NCBI GenBank assembly: GCA_034509755.1
Contig: CM067549.1
Coordinates: 47,579,052 to 47,643,051 of the forward strand
DNA from: Anisodus tanguticus
Lineage: Eukaryota; Streptophyta; Magnoliopsida; Solanales; Solanaceae
Direction: 5' to 3'
DNA: 64,000 nucleotides
Positions 1-11,990 of this stretch are shown piece after piece; the stretch's first letter is position 1, and every line of letters begins with the position of its first letter. The position numbers and the translations under genes are program-made. The notes beneath the pieces are model-generated. The model did not search any database, had not been told where the DNA came from, and saw only the letters and a list, made by a program, of their open reading frames with translations.

Positions 1-1087
1 CCCTTAACATATCGAATGATACATTTGAGGGCAGTAAAGTGAGGCTCCCTAGGGCATGCATAAATAAACATACCTGCTGAACAACATAAGAAATATCAGG
101 TCTGGTGAAAGTGAGGTACTATACTGCACCTGCAAGACTCCTGTAAAGAGTGGGATCTGACACTGGATCACCATCCAAAGCACTAAGCTTTGATCTAGAG
201 TCAACTGAAGTAGCCATGATTTTGCAATTCGCCATTTTAGCCCTGTATACAATCTCATCTGCATACTTACGCTGACAAACAAACATAGTATCTGCAGATC
301 TAGTCACATAAATTCTTACAAAATAGATCAACTTCCCCAAGACAGTCATAACAAATTTTGTTTTGAATAGTGTAATGATCTCATCTTTCAACAAATCAGA
401 GGAGGCATTGAGCATAATATCATCAACATAAAATAATAAATACGCAATGCTACTACCTCTATGAAAAATAAATAGAGAATTATCAAACTTGCTACACACA
501 AACCCAATCTGCATGATATACTATGCAAAGCGATCATACCACGCTCTAGGGGCCTGTTTGAAGACATAGAGTGACTTACGGAGACGACATATATACTGAG
601 GGGCTGCTGGATGGACAAAACCAAGTAGTTGATGCAAATAAATCGTTTCTTTCAAATCCCCATGTAGAAATGCATTTTTCACATCAAGCTAATGAATAGG
701 CTAGTTCTTACCCATGACAATGCTCAGAACTGTGCGAATGGTAGCCGGTTTAACAATCGAACTGAACGTCTCACCACAATCAATACCCTTCTACTGATTA
801 GTGACATTGGCCACAAGTCTCACCTCATACCTCTCTAGATCACCACTGTCTCTGAATTTGTGACGAAAAAGTCATATGCATCAGATCACATTCACCCCCT
901 CCGATCTTGAAACCAAATCCCAAATGTGTTGTTTCGTTAAAGCATTAAATTCCTCACACATGGACGCATTCCAATTAGGGTCTAGTTTGGCTAATTTTGG
1001 ATTTTTGGGAATTGGAGAAATGGTTTGTGTGGATAAGTTAAACTGGACTTTGGGTTTGAAAATTCTATGTTGGGCACGGGTTTCCAT
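1..1087 (-). pseudogene. copia A reverse transcriptase fragment
   Basis: This is a Ty1/copia (RVT_2) reverse transcriptase remnant. The 881-1087 frame holds the domain start (residues like PNWNASMCEEFNALTKQHIW). The 119-514 frame holds the catalytic YVDD motif in LLFYVDDIML, followed by KYADEIVYRAKMANCK and the DPTLYRSLAGAV segment. Frameshifts and stops separate the pieces, and the middle motif around 620-690 is recognisable only in broken frame. It would have made cDNA from element RNA in a cytoplasmic particle, but no intact protein is possible. Confidence 0.75.
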
Positions 1088-1648
1088 TGGATGCGTCGAG
1101 GTAGTGGGTGGTTGGATATTTTTCTGGGTTTGTGGTTGCGGGTCACTGTGGTGGGTTTGCGGTTGGGGTCACTGTTACGGGGACTTGGTTGCGGGTGAGC
1201 AGTGTCGGGACAGGGCATCGTGTCTGGTGATGGTGATGATGGGCTCGGTAGGGTCGATGAACTGGGATGAGCGGTGAGGTGTGTGGTGGGTGTTGTTGGG
1301 TAGGATATTGGTGGTGGGTTAGGGCTCAAGTGTTGGTGAGTTAGTGGGTTAGTAGTGGTCTGGGTACTAGGTAGGTACGGCTAGGGATTCTGGTGACGGG
1401 TAGTGTGTCGGTATTGGGTTGTGTTCGAGGAATGACTACTGCCGGTGGTGGTGACACGGTGGTCGTTAGTTTTTTTTGCCAGTGGGTGTTCTGAATGGTG
1501 ACCGGATTTGACATGGGGACAGAGGGTCGACTGCCACCGGAGGAGGCAGTAACTCGCGGCAGGGACGTGGACGGAGATGGCAGAGGGGAGACAGATACGC
1601 GACGACTGAGAAAATAAAGTAGGGTTTAGGTTTTGGCTTTTGATACCA

Positions 1649-1814
1649 TGTAAGATTGTATTAATCTCCCTTGGGAGCCTTTCTCATTAATACAAAATAT
1701 ATATAGGTGTACAATGTGAAATTCCTATACAACAAGGATCCTAGTTCTACCATAATTACATAATCCTAAATATAGGAAATACAATAGTGGTACACACGTG
1801 ATAATAGAAAGGAC
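1649..1814 (-). repeat. 5' LTR of copia A
   Basis: On the minus strand this ends in CA directly before the TGGTATCA primer-binding site at 1641-1648. The outer border near 1814 is inferred from where the gag reading frame of copia B resumes. At about 166 bp this is a short LTR. Confidence 0.55.
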
Positions 1815-2670
1815 CATAGTAGATTACTATGAAAAACTACCTAAGTTGTGGGAAGAATTGGCAAACTACGAATAGATTTCGACTTGCAAGTGCAAAAAGT
1901 GCACGTGCAATCTGGGATGATCTTAGAAACCAAAATAGAAGAAGAAAAAATGCATCTTTTCCTCATGGAATTAGATGAAGCAATGTATGGAACGGTGAGA
2001 TTAAACATACTGGCTCAGGAACCGTTGTCATCATTAAACAAAGTCTACTCGAAGCTAGTGTAAGAATAGCGTGTGGGAGGACTCACACAAAAAATGGAAG
2101 AATAGAGTGAAATTGTGGCCTTTATTTTACAAGGGAGAAATCGTTACCGTGATCAAGGTGAAGGGAAAAATGATGGTGCATTATGTACACATTGCAAGAG
2201 ATCCGAACACATTGTGGAATGATGTTCTCAACTCATTGGGTATCCGGAATGGTGGCCAGGAAATAAAAAAGGAGACAGAAAATCCGGAGGAAGAAGACGA
2301 GGACAACAACAATAATAACAACATATGAGAGGCCCGAGATCTGGTCGTGTAAGAGGCAACTACTGGACTAACGTCGTTATTGTCAAGGATACACAAGCGG
2401 AGATAGAACAGATGAACATAGGCGGGATAAGACCTCACAATCTGAGTGAGGAGATCCGGAAAACGGTGATTCACGTGTTGAATTCACAAGGAATAAATCT
2501 GAATGGCAAGATGGATGGTAAGAGTAAAAACGCATCCTGAATTATTGACTTCGGAGCTACAAATCATGTGACAGATAATTTGGAGAAATTGAGCGATCAG
2601 CGGGACATTCCTGAGTGTCCGATTGAACTTCGGATGGAAGTAGCTCGATGGCTACAAAAGAAGGAACAAC
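1815..2670 (+). pseudogene. copia B gag and protease remnant
   Basis: The first readable residues, DYYEKLPKLWEELANYE (about 1823-1873), match the UBN2-type gag region, and a stop follows. A CCHC-type zinc knuckle is visible near 2187 as CTHCKRSEHIVE, then a stop, then C. At about 2541 the protease motif reads IIDFGATNHVT. The active-site triplet normally D-S/T-G is D-F-G here, so protease activity would be lost. Several frames must be combined, so this is a dead gene. Confidence 0.65.
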
Positions 2671-2692
2671 CAGGCTGAATGACAAGATATAG

Positions 2693-3870
2693 TTGAAGAT
2701 TGTTCTTTATGTTCCGTATTTGACTTGCAATTTAATTTATGTGTTACAATTAGTTGATTATTTAGATTGTGATATAACATTAAATAGAATTATGTGTGTT
2801 ATACTGGACTCCGCCACAAGAAAGCTGATTGGAAAGGGTGAGCATCGAGGTGGACTTTACTATTTTCGAAATATGCCGCAGATACAGGCTATGAAGGCAT
2901 ATGCAGTTGATTGGTTTGATCTTTGGCACACACAGTTGGGTCATCCTTCAGCACAAGTAACAAAGTCTATTACGGAATTAGGCTTAAAGAAGAATGGTGA
3001 TAGATTGGATAGAGAATGTGATGTATGTCAACGAGTAAAGCAAACGAGAAGTGTTTTTCCTTTAAGTGAGAATATTGTTTCGGATACTTTTGAGATGATC
3101 CATTGCGATTTATGGGGACCATTTATGAACCATTCCTTTTGTGGTGCTTCATAATTTTTTACTTTTGTGGATGATCGTTCACGAGCTGTGTGGATCTTTC
3201 TCTTAGTTGATAAGAAAGAAGTGCCCCAAACCTTGAAGAATTTCTTCGCGCTTGTGGAAAGGTAGTTCAGAAAAAAGGTAAAGATAGTTAGAAGTGATAA
3301 CGGAACTGAGTTCACATGTATGAAGACTTACTTCTTCAAACATGAAATTCTGTTTCAAACATCTTGCACAGGGACACCTCAGCAGAATGGAAGAGTTGAA
3401 AAAAAACATCGTCACATTCTTAGTGTGGCGCAAGCATTGAGATTTCAGGGCCATCTTCCTATTAAATTATGGGGAGAATGCATTTTGACTGCGGGATACT
3501 TGATCAATAAAACACCATCTTCGATTTTGAATGGAAAATCTCCTATAAAATTTTATACGGGGAGGCGCCTCATTATGATCACTTAAGGGTGCTACGATCA
3601 CTATGTTATGCACACACAAAGGGAAGAACAAGAGACAAGTTTGAGAGTCGTAGGTGTATCTTCTTGGGATATCCCTACAGACAAAAAGATTGGAGACTGT
3701 ATGACTTAGAAAATGATGAATATTTAGTCTCAAGAGATGTGGACTTCTACGAGACTAAGTTCCATTTTGCCGTAGGAACAGATAACTTGGTTGACAACAT
3801 AGAAGTGATCCCGAATGAAACAAAAGACGAAAGGAATCAACACATTTTGAAGAAGAACATAAAGATAATG
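2693..3870 (+). pseudogene. copia B integrase remnant
   Basis: The GAG_pre-integrase zinc region is seen as LWHTQLGHPS...CDVCQRVK (about 2930-3045). The catalytic triad is largely preserved: D in IHCDLWGPF (about 3100), D in VRSDNGTEF (about 3293) and E in QQNGRVEKKHR (about 3380-3412). The post-integrase segment CIFLGYPYRQKDWRLYDL follows at about 3655-3710. Stops at 3151 and 3265, plus a frameshift near 3585, break it. The function would be strand transfer of element cDNA into host DNA. Confidence 0.75.
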
Positions 3871-4189
3871 TAGGTGAGAACAAAGCTCGAATATAAGAAA
3901 TTCGGACACCGGATACCGAACTTACGAATCATCCAGAATTAGACCGCACAAATGCTAGTCTGAATAATGAAAATGTGGAAGAAGTACAGACGGAAGGTAC
4001 TCGGGCTAATGAAAATCATTCGGAGGAACAATTTGGTCGAGGTAAACGTCAGATGCGTGACTCATTCGATTACTTGACTACGTTACTGAAATATTCTGGA
4101 AAGAAAGTCCATCAACAAGTTCGTCCGATCCTCAGCAACCCTTGGGTGCATTTTATCCTTTAGCTCACTATATATCCTATGATAAATTT

Positions 4190-5640
4190 TCCTCGAAACA
4201 CCAAAGCTTCCTTGCAACAATTACCACATGAATTGAACCAAAATCATTCTTGGAGGCTATGAAAAAGGAATGTTGGAGAAAATCCATGCAACAAGAAATT
4301 CAAGCATTAGAGAATAATGGCACATAGACATTGGAAACATTGTCGTCGGATAAGAAAACACTTGGATGTAGATGGGTGTACAAGATCAAATACAACTCAA
4401 ACGAAATAATTGAAGGAAATAAAGCTCGGTTGGTCATCTTCGGTAATAAGCAGGAGGAAGGTATTGACTACAATAAAATATTTGCTCCGGTTGCGAAGGT
4501 AGTGACCGTTCGGACCTTCTTAGCGGTAGCGACTGCTCAAAATTGGGAGTTGCATCAGATGGATGTTCATGATGCTTTCTTGCATTGAGAACTAGCAGAA
4601 AAGTTTATATGAAATTACCATCGGAATTCTGTGTGTCTAGTCTGGGACAAGTATGTTGACTCCGAATTTTTTTGTTAGGGGTTGAAACAAGCTTCATGAT
4701 CCTGGTTTACAAGCTCCACGATGCTAGTTTGCAAAATTGTCAAGTGCCTTGATGAAATATGGATTCAAACAGTCATACTCCGATTATTCTCTCTTCACGA
4801 TGCACCAGGGAAGTATACAACTTAACGTCTTAGTTTATGTGGATGACTTGATTATCTCCGCAAATGACTATGGTGCCATTGCACGGTTCAAAGACTATCT
4901 CCCAGCCTGTTTTTACATAAATGATTTGGATCCCTTGAAGTATTTTCTGAGGGTTGAAGTAGCGCGTGGACCACCCGGATTATTCCTTTATCAACGGAAG
5001 TATGCCTTGGATATAATCTCTGAGTTCGGGCTACTAGGAGCAAAACCGATTAGAACTTCCATGGAACAGAATCACAATCTGGCATTGGACAAAGGGGCTA
5101 ATTTGAAAGATCCGGAACTATACCGACGCCTGATCGGCAGATTGATATACCTCAATCTTACGCGATCGGAGTTGTCCTAATGTGTACATGTTCTGTCCCA
5201 ATTCATGCACCAACCGAAAAAAGCGCACTAGAGAGTTGCCCTCCGGGTGGTAATATACATGAAACAGAACCCTAGGCAAGAAATTGTGTTAAGGATTGTG
5301 ATCTCCATTTTAGCTATACAAATTATCTCTCGCTCCTCAGCAGAGGCAAAATACCGTTCAATGGCAATGACGGTTTGTGAATTGAAATGGTTTAAGGGAA
5401 TCCTACATAGCTTGGGCGGCGAACATAAATCTCTGGTTAAAATGTATTGTGATAGTCAAGCAACATTGTATATGGCACGAAATCCAGTATTTCACGAACG
5501 GACTAAACATATTGAAGTTGACTGTCATTATGTCCGGGACGCACTCTAATCAGGTATAATTCTTCCGAGTTATGTGTCAACCAACGAACAATTGACCGAC
5601 GTGTTTACAAAGGCTTTGGGCAAATCACAACATGAATATC
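4190..5640 (+). pseudogene. copia B reverse transcriptase and RNase H remnant
   Basis: The frame 4331-4588 carries the domain start (GCRWVYKIKYNS) and the DVHDAFLH motif containing the first catalytic Asp. The frame 4737-5180 carries LVYVDDLIIS, the YVDD catalytic box. RNase H follows at 5247-5549 with SRSSAEAKYRSMA, YCDSQATL and the HIEVDCHYVRD end motif. A stop directly after DVHDAFLH, a scrambled stretch 4590-4735 and a deletion near 5290 make it non-functional. Confidence 0.8.
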
Positions 5641-5692
5641 TGCTTGGCGAATTAGGCATTTGAGATCCCCATGCTCCAACTTGAGGGGGTAT

Positions 5693-5941
5693 TGACGGAT
5701 TGGAAACATAATCTAACTCTAATAGTTTTATAGTAGAATCCTAGTCTAAGTATATTTGGTAAATTGTAATTATGATAGTTTTATTAGAATAATGTTTCCT
5801 TGTTAGACTAGGGAAAAGAAGAATTTACCTCTATACAAAGAGGTCATTGTGATGAATGAAAAGCAAGAAAGAATTCTCCCAATATTTTTCTTCTCTCTAA
5901 ATCTCCATCACCTCTCAAATTTAACAAACTTAATCTCAACA
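5693..5941 (+). repeat. 3' LTR of copia B
   Basis: It starts with TG directly after the purine-rich tract at 5678-5692. The last bases are uncertain. CA dinucleotides at 5926 and 5941 are both possible ends. No partner LTR exists in the window to fix the border. Confidence 0.5.
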
Positions 5942-6240
5942 AGTAATAGCTATTGTCCAATCATTTCTCAAATTTGTAGGAAGTGGTGTATTTATATTTT
6001 TCGAGATCTAGAATTGTTGATCACTATCTATTACAATATTTCTGTCACAATTTGAAATTCCTTAGGAAAAAAGAAAGATTTGTGCAAAATATGCGTTCTC
6101 ACCACTTTGAGACCCAAGTTCAACATTGTCTCATAAAAGCTAACAAAATAAATGAATTATTTTCACCTATATTACGTCAGAGCTTGAAATGAACTAAGCT
6201 ATCAACTCCACAACTTCTAAGCATCGTGTATTAAAGTGAC

Positions 6241-7402
6241 TAGGGGTGAGCACGGGTACAGGGTACCCAGATACCCGATCGGAACCGACACTAACGGGTA
6301 GATTCCGGATAGATATATTATAATAACGGGTAGGGTCCGGGTAGTAAAATTAGGAACCGATCAATGTCGGGTCCGGTTCCGGTTCCGGCAAATAAAGACA
6401 GGGTACCCGGACCCGGAACCGATACCCGGAACCTATAAAATATTAAATATTTTTACTTTTTTTAGAAACATTTGGACCACTTTTAACTTTCTCCAAAATT
6501 ATTTGTTGCACGCCTACACATTGATTTTCCCCACCCCAAGACGTAAATATTTTAGCTTTTTCACCCATTTATTCTAGAATGCTCTTTGTGCCCTAAGAGA
6601 AAACACTCAAAACTCTCTCAATAACAATGGCGTTTTAGCTACACCACCGAGCTTCATCGTCGTCGTTGTTGAAGCTTTCTCTCAGGTACTTTCATCGTTG
6701 TCGTCATTGAAGCTTCACCTTTGCCTCTTTCTCTCCCTTGGTTGTGTTCACGTCATTCCTAAAATGCATATGAGTTCATATCTAACTCTTCAATTTCTTT
6801 TTAATATCATATGCTTCTGTTCTATTTCAGGCGATACTCATCTTCAATTTGTATTACTTTTTTATTTGAAATGTAAATCTATTTTTAAAATTTGTGTATA
6901 TTTTTATAGTTGTGAAGATGAAATTTAGGGATTTACTAGTATAATAAAGCTTTTCTTTTGTATCGAAGAGGTTATGAACACGAAAATAAGTTTAATTCAG
7001 ATATTTTCAAATTTATTTTGAAATCAACACGTTCAATTAATTGAGTGTCAAATTTGGCTTGCAATTTTAGGTTTTGGTTACAGAATTAACTTTTCTAAAA
7101 TGAATAAGTTTTCTAAAACTTCTTATAAGGGTACTAAAAACTCCGATTGCAGGCTAAAAAACTACTTGATGAAATTATTTTAGAACTCTTTTTTATTCTC
7201 ATAGGCTTAAAAATTGTTGCTTAATTTGTGTTTTTTATTTACAGGGTACCCGGGAACCTACCCGGACCCGCAGGGTCCGGGTAAGTTCCGGGTAATGATT
7301 GCTACGGGTAGGTTCCGGGTAGTAAATTTAGGAACCGATCTTTTACCGGGTAGGGTCCGGGTAGTTAAAAAATGTTAGGGTACCCGGACCCGCTCACCCT
7401 TA
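6241..7402. mobile_element. non-autonomous hAT transposon
   Basis: The left end reads TAGGGGTGAGCACGGGTAC and the right end, reverse-complemented, reads TAAGGGTGAGCGGGTCCGGG, which is typical of hAT inverted repeats. GC-rich subterminal regions at both ends are full of GGGTACC and CCGGGTA motifs. A ~37-bp segment recurs in direct orientation near 6326 and 7304. No transposase is readable inside. An imperfect 8-bp duplication, TATTAAAG at 6229-6236 and TATTAAAC at 7403-7410, flanks it, with four extra bases (TGAC) between the left copy and the terminus. Confidence 0.75.
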
Positions 7403-8721
7403 TATTAAACTATTGTATTGACTTTTCGGTTCCATATTGAATTGCATTAGAGGAATCAAATTGAAATCCAACGACGAAACAAAATAAAGAATGTCAAAAG
7501 GAAACGTTCTCTGCAAGCTCAATGTTTGCAAAAACAAAACAACTTTAAAATGGCCATTTCAATTCCAAAATTATAACACAGAATCAAAATGCCAAAGAGC
7601 AAAAAGAATATCATAACTAGTCCTTCCATATTTTCTGCAAATGTAGTGATTTCTAATGAAGGACTACTGACAGAAATCCTCCTTCGTGTGCCTGTAAAAT
7701 CTCTCGTCCGATGCAAAATGTGTATTGAAAAAATGGCATTCTTTAATTCTAACCCTCACTTCACGTGCCTCAAAATCCGCCGTTTCAGCCATGCAAGTGG
7801 CATATTCTTGTACCATTGTTCATTTTTAACCAACCCTTTTCACAAATTTGTGCCTTTTAGCCTGGAAAATCCAATTCCAACACCATTCCAAAAGTTCCCT
7901 TTTCTACAACATGACTCCTAAAATCTTCATCGTGCAGTCTTGCAATGGACTTTTTCTCTGCCGCACGTTTCATAATCCTTTTACATTTAATGAAAATTAC
8001 TACGTATTCAACCCGACTACTCAACAATTCATCACTTCCTAAGCCATCAGGGGTTGTTATCGGGATGAGTTTAGCCTTTGATCCGTGGAAATCGCCTCAT
8101 TACATAGTTATCTGCCTCCAAATTTCTCAACTGGAACCTGCAAACCACCAGATATTGAGATTTACTCATCCGAAACTAAGAAATGGAGAGCCTCTGGTTC
8201 ATCTTTTCCTAGACGTCACGATATAAATTTCAAACACGGACTAATTTACTGGAATGGAGCCATATATGTGTCATGTAACGAACGTTTCAATGTGGAACAA
8301 GAGAAGTTCGAAAAATTTCCCATGCCTGATCTCATTAATGGACGAGTCCGGGATGAAGAGGATCACAGGATTGTCTATTTGGGGGAGTCATATGGACATT
8401 TGCACTTGATCCAAGTGAATTGCCAGAAACTAACTTTGTACAGCATTTACTAGATGAAACAGGATGGTACAGGGTGGTTCTTGAAGTACCGAGGTGAATG
8501 TTGAAGATGCTGTGTTGGCATTTCCTCGTGTAATTCGATGTTTTGTTACCTTCAAACAACAGATTTTCAGTACTATGCCATGGCTGTGCTTGATGTTGTA
8601 AGGGGAGAGAAAGAGGATGATTCACTCTTGGTCTTGCATATTCCTGAAATGGTCATACTACGTTACAATCTAGTGGATAAGTCATTTCATATGCTCTGTG
8701 ATTTTGATGGTGGTCATAATA

Positions 8722-8860
8722 CAACAACAACAACAACATACCAAGTAAAATCCCACACCGTGGAGTCTGGGGAGGGTAGAGTGTACACAGACCTTACCTC
8801 CACCTTGGTAGGTAGAACGGATGTTTCCGAGAGACCATTGGCCCAAGACAAAGCATAATC
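8722..8860 (-). repeat. LINE 3' tail with (TTG)n end
   Basis: This is a conserved non-coding segment ending in TTG repeats on the minus strand. Related copies occur at 25968-26085, 26142-26260, 27701-27830 and 38945-39121. The segment is shared by the LINE and by short SINE-like insertions, as expected when a SINE borrows its partner LINE's tail. Confidence 0.8.
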
Positions 8861-9169
8861 ACAAGCAAGACAATCAAAACAAAGCAAGAGTAAAGAGTAA
8901 AGCAAGAGAAACGGTCAGACTCAGATGAGGAATTAAAGCAGTATAAAGTGCATTCGAACAAGAGGGAGCAGTAGCTAACACAACTAAATAAGCTAAACAA
9001 AATACACTAAAGAACACATAGCAGCAGAAATCAAACTACAGTGGATTATAAAGCAATAATGTGCTTATAAGTGTGATAATGTGCCTATAAATGTGATAGG
9101 CTAATCGGGACTACAGTAATAACACTACACTATTATTTTGTAAGCGTAAGTAGGACTACGCTCGACTAC

Positions 9170-10860
9170 CTACTACCCTTCTACCCTAATTCGTGTCATC
9201 CACAACCCCTTATCTAAGGTCATGTCCGCAGTAAGCTGCACATGTGCCATATCCCGTCTAATAACCTCTTCCCAATACTTCTTCGGCCTACCTCTACCCC
9301 TCCTGAACCCGTCCATAGCCAACCTCACACCTCCGCATTGGGGCATCTGTGTCTCTCCCGAACTATCTCAACCTCGCTTTCCGCATCTTATCATCCACCG
9401 AGGCCACTCCCACTTTCTCCCGGATATCATCATTTCTAATCTTATCTCTCTTTGTATGCCCACACATCCATCTCAGCATCCTCATCTCCGCAACTTTCAT
9501 CTTTTGTATGTGCGAAGTCTTGACTGACCAACACTTCGCCCCATACAACATAGTCGGTCTAACCACCACCCTATAGAACTTGCCTTTAAGTTTTGGTGGC
9601 ACCTTTTGTCGCACAAGACTCCAGATGCGAGCCTTCATTTCATCAACCCTGCCCCAATGCGATGTGTGACATCGTCATCAATCTCTCCATTCCCTTGGAT
9701 AATAGACCCTAGGTACTTGAAGCTTCCTTTCTTTGGAATGACATGAGTATCAAGCCTTACCTCCACGCATGTCTCATGGTCGCTCTCGATGCTGAACTTG
9801 CACTCCAAATATTCTGTCTTGGTCCTACTCAACCTGAACCCTTTAGACTCCGGAGTCTGTCTCCAAACCTCCAGCTTGACGTTCATCACTCCGCTGCAAG
9901 TCTTATCAATCAATCAGGACTATGTCATCTGCGAATAACACACCATGGTACCTCCCCATGAATTTGTCGCGTCAGTCCGTCCATCACCAAGGCAAATAGG
10001 AATGGGCTAAGAGCTGATCCCTGATGCAGCCCTATTATCACTGGAAAGTGCTCCGAGTCTCCTCCTACTGTCCGTACTCTAGTCTTGGTTCCATCATACA
10101 TATCCTTAATCGCCCTAGTGTACGCCACAGGTACACCCCTAACCTCCAAACATCTCCATAGAACCTCCCTAGAGACTTTGTCGTATGCCTTTTCGAGGTC
10201 GATGAAAACCATATGTAAGTCTTTCTTCCTCTCTCTATACTGCTCCACCAACCTCCTAATAAGATGGATGGCTTCTGTGGTCGAACACCCCGGCATGAAA
10301 CCAAACTGGTTCTCGGAAATAGACGCGCCTCTCCTTACCCTCATCTCCGCGACCCTTTCCCACACTTTCATTGTGTGGCTTAGCAACTTGATACCCCTAT
10401 AGTTGTTGCAACTCTGGATATCACATTTGTTCTTGTACAAAGGGATCATTGTACTCCACCTCCATTCTTTGGCCATTCTCGCCGTCGTAAAAATGACGTT
10501 AAACAACTCAGTCAACCACTTCAAACCTGTCATGCCTGCGCTCCTCTAAAATTCCACTAGGATCTCATCAGGCACGGTCGCTCGTCCCCTTCGCATCCTG
10601 CGAATAACACCCGTAACCTCCTCAACCTCGATGCTCATACAATACCCAAAATCCTTATGCCTACCAGAATGCTCCAGATCTCCCAGCACAATGTCTCCAT
10701 CTCCTTTTTCGTTCAAGAGTTTGTGGAAGTAAGACTGCCACCTCCGCCTAATATGTGCTTCCTCCACCAGTACTTTGTCGTCCTCGTCCTTGATGCACCT
10801 CACTTGATCCAAGTCACGGGCCCTCCTCTCCCTTGTCTTGGCTAGTTTGTACAACTTCTT
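9170..10860 (-). pseudogene. LINE reverse transcriptase and C-terminal region remnant
   Basis: The 9925-10533 frame carries the core of a non-LTR reverse transcriptase: WRWSTMIPLYKNK, NNYRGIKLLSH, ENQFGFMPGCSTTEAI, the catalytic-Asp motif VFIDLEKAYDKV and the GLHQGSALSPFLFALVMDGL box. A frameshift near 9920 separates the FADD-equivalent region. The fingers start at 10546-10854 (RRWQSYFHKLLNEKGDGD). The C-terminal segment VVRPTMLYGAKCW...RMLRWMCG is at 9363-9638. The pieces lie in different frames, so no complete enzyme is encoded. Confidence 0.85.
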
Positions 10861-11168
10861 ATCTCCGCCTTTCTCCTATAATTTCACATACAGGCGTTCG
10901 AAAGCCACCGTAACCGCTAGCTTTGCCTACTTCCTCGCCATCTTATACAGTTCCTATTCGTCCACTTCTCCACCTCATCTCTGCTTTCTACTAATTTCAC
11001 ATACGCCGCTTTCTTCGCTTTCACCTTCTCTTGAACTTCACCATTCCACCACTAGTCCCCTCGATGTCCACCACGATAACACCGCGAGACTCCTAGCACT
11101 TCTCTGGCTACCTCACGAATGAAACTGATCGTACTGTCCCACATACCGATTGCATCCCCACTACTCCC

Positions 11169-11990
11169 CTAAGCCCCGTTGGCTATCAACCTTTCCCCCA
11201 TCTCCTTTACACTAGCCATGGTCAAACTCCCCCATTTGATTCTTAACTTGTCATCCACAACACTCTTCTTCTTCTCCAACTTGATCTCCAAATCCATCAC
11301 CAAAAGCTTATGTCGGGTTGTAAGATCCTCATTCGGAATAACCTTACAGTCTTTACAAAGACCTTTGTCAACCTTCCTAAGGAGCAAAAAGTCTATATGA
11401 GTCTTAGCTACCTACGGAAAGTCACCAAGTGTTCCTCCTTCTTCAGGAATCTAGAATTGGCAAGCACCATCCCACAAGCTCTAGCGAACTCCAAAGTGAG
11501 ACGCCTCCCCCATTCCTGACCCCGAGTCCAAATCCTCCATGCACGTCATAACACCCTGGAAGTGACCCGATATGTCCATTGAAATCTCCTCCTACAAATA
11601 ACTTCTCAATGGGTGGTATACCTCCCACTACTTCGTCTAAATCCTCCCAAAAGAGTCTCTTCTCCTCCTCGTCCAAGCCCGTTTGTGGCGCATAAGCACT
11701 AATAATGTTCATAGTGCACCCTCCAACTACCAACTTAATCGTCATCATCCTGTTATTGACCCTCCTCACCTTTATGACCTGATCTCTTCGTTCGCTGTCT
11801 ACCAAAATGCCTACCCCATCCCTATACTTCGACCTACCGGAGAACCATAACTTATACCCGTCTACATCTTTAGCCTTAGGTCCTACCCATTTGATCTCCT
11901 GGACACATGCTATATTAATCTTCCTCTTCTTAAGAATCTTAACTAGCTCTATGGCCTTCCCCGTTAAAGTCTCAATATTCTAAGACCCTA
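11169..11990 (-). pseudogene. LINE endonuclease domain remnant
   Basis: This is an exonuclease-endonuclease-phosphatase fold protein that nicks target DNA. Visible motifs in minus order are IKWVG, GVGILVDSERRDQV, MNIISAYAPQTGLDEEEK, the conserved GGDFNGHIG (about 11560-11590) and LLRKVDKGLCKDCKVIPNEDLTTRHKLLVMDL, where RHKLLV corresponds to the C-terminal catalytic His region. Stops near 11440 and 11165 split the frame. A paralogous copy lies at 49899-50990. Confidence 0.8.

Larger units (their letters stand above)
1..1814 (-). mobile_element. Ty1/copia retrotransposon A, partial, internally deleted
   Basis: Read on the minus strand, this has a short LTR (1649-1814), then a primer-binding site like the start of initiator tRNA-Met (TGGTATCA, 1641-1648), then a proline/serine/threonine-rich reading frame (about 1560-1000), then copia reverse transcriptase to the window edge. 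Gag, protease and integrase are missing, because only about 550 bp separate the primer site from the reverse transcriptase. It lies against the gag of copia B in opposite orientation, so it probably inserted there. The other end is outside the window, so no target-site duplication can be tested. Confidence 0.75.
1815..5941 (+). mobile_element. Ty1/copia retrotransposon B, decayed, 5' truncated
   Basis: The order gag, protease, integrase, reverse transcriptase, RNase H, polypurine tract, 3' LTR is that of Ty1/copia elements. The 5' end begins inside gag where copia A abuts it, so the 5' LTR and primer site are not in the window. Many stops and frameshifts mark an old copy. The polypurine tract at about 5678-5692 contains GAGGGGGT. 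Confidence 0.8.

Noticed and set aside
7589..7921. A short intact F-box gene of 110 codons
   Set aside because: The F-box-associated domain continues in other frames right after the stop, so this is the first piece of a frameshifted gene.
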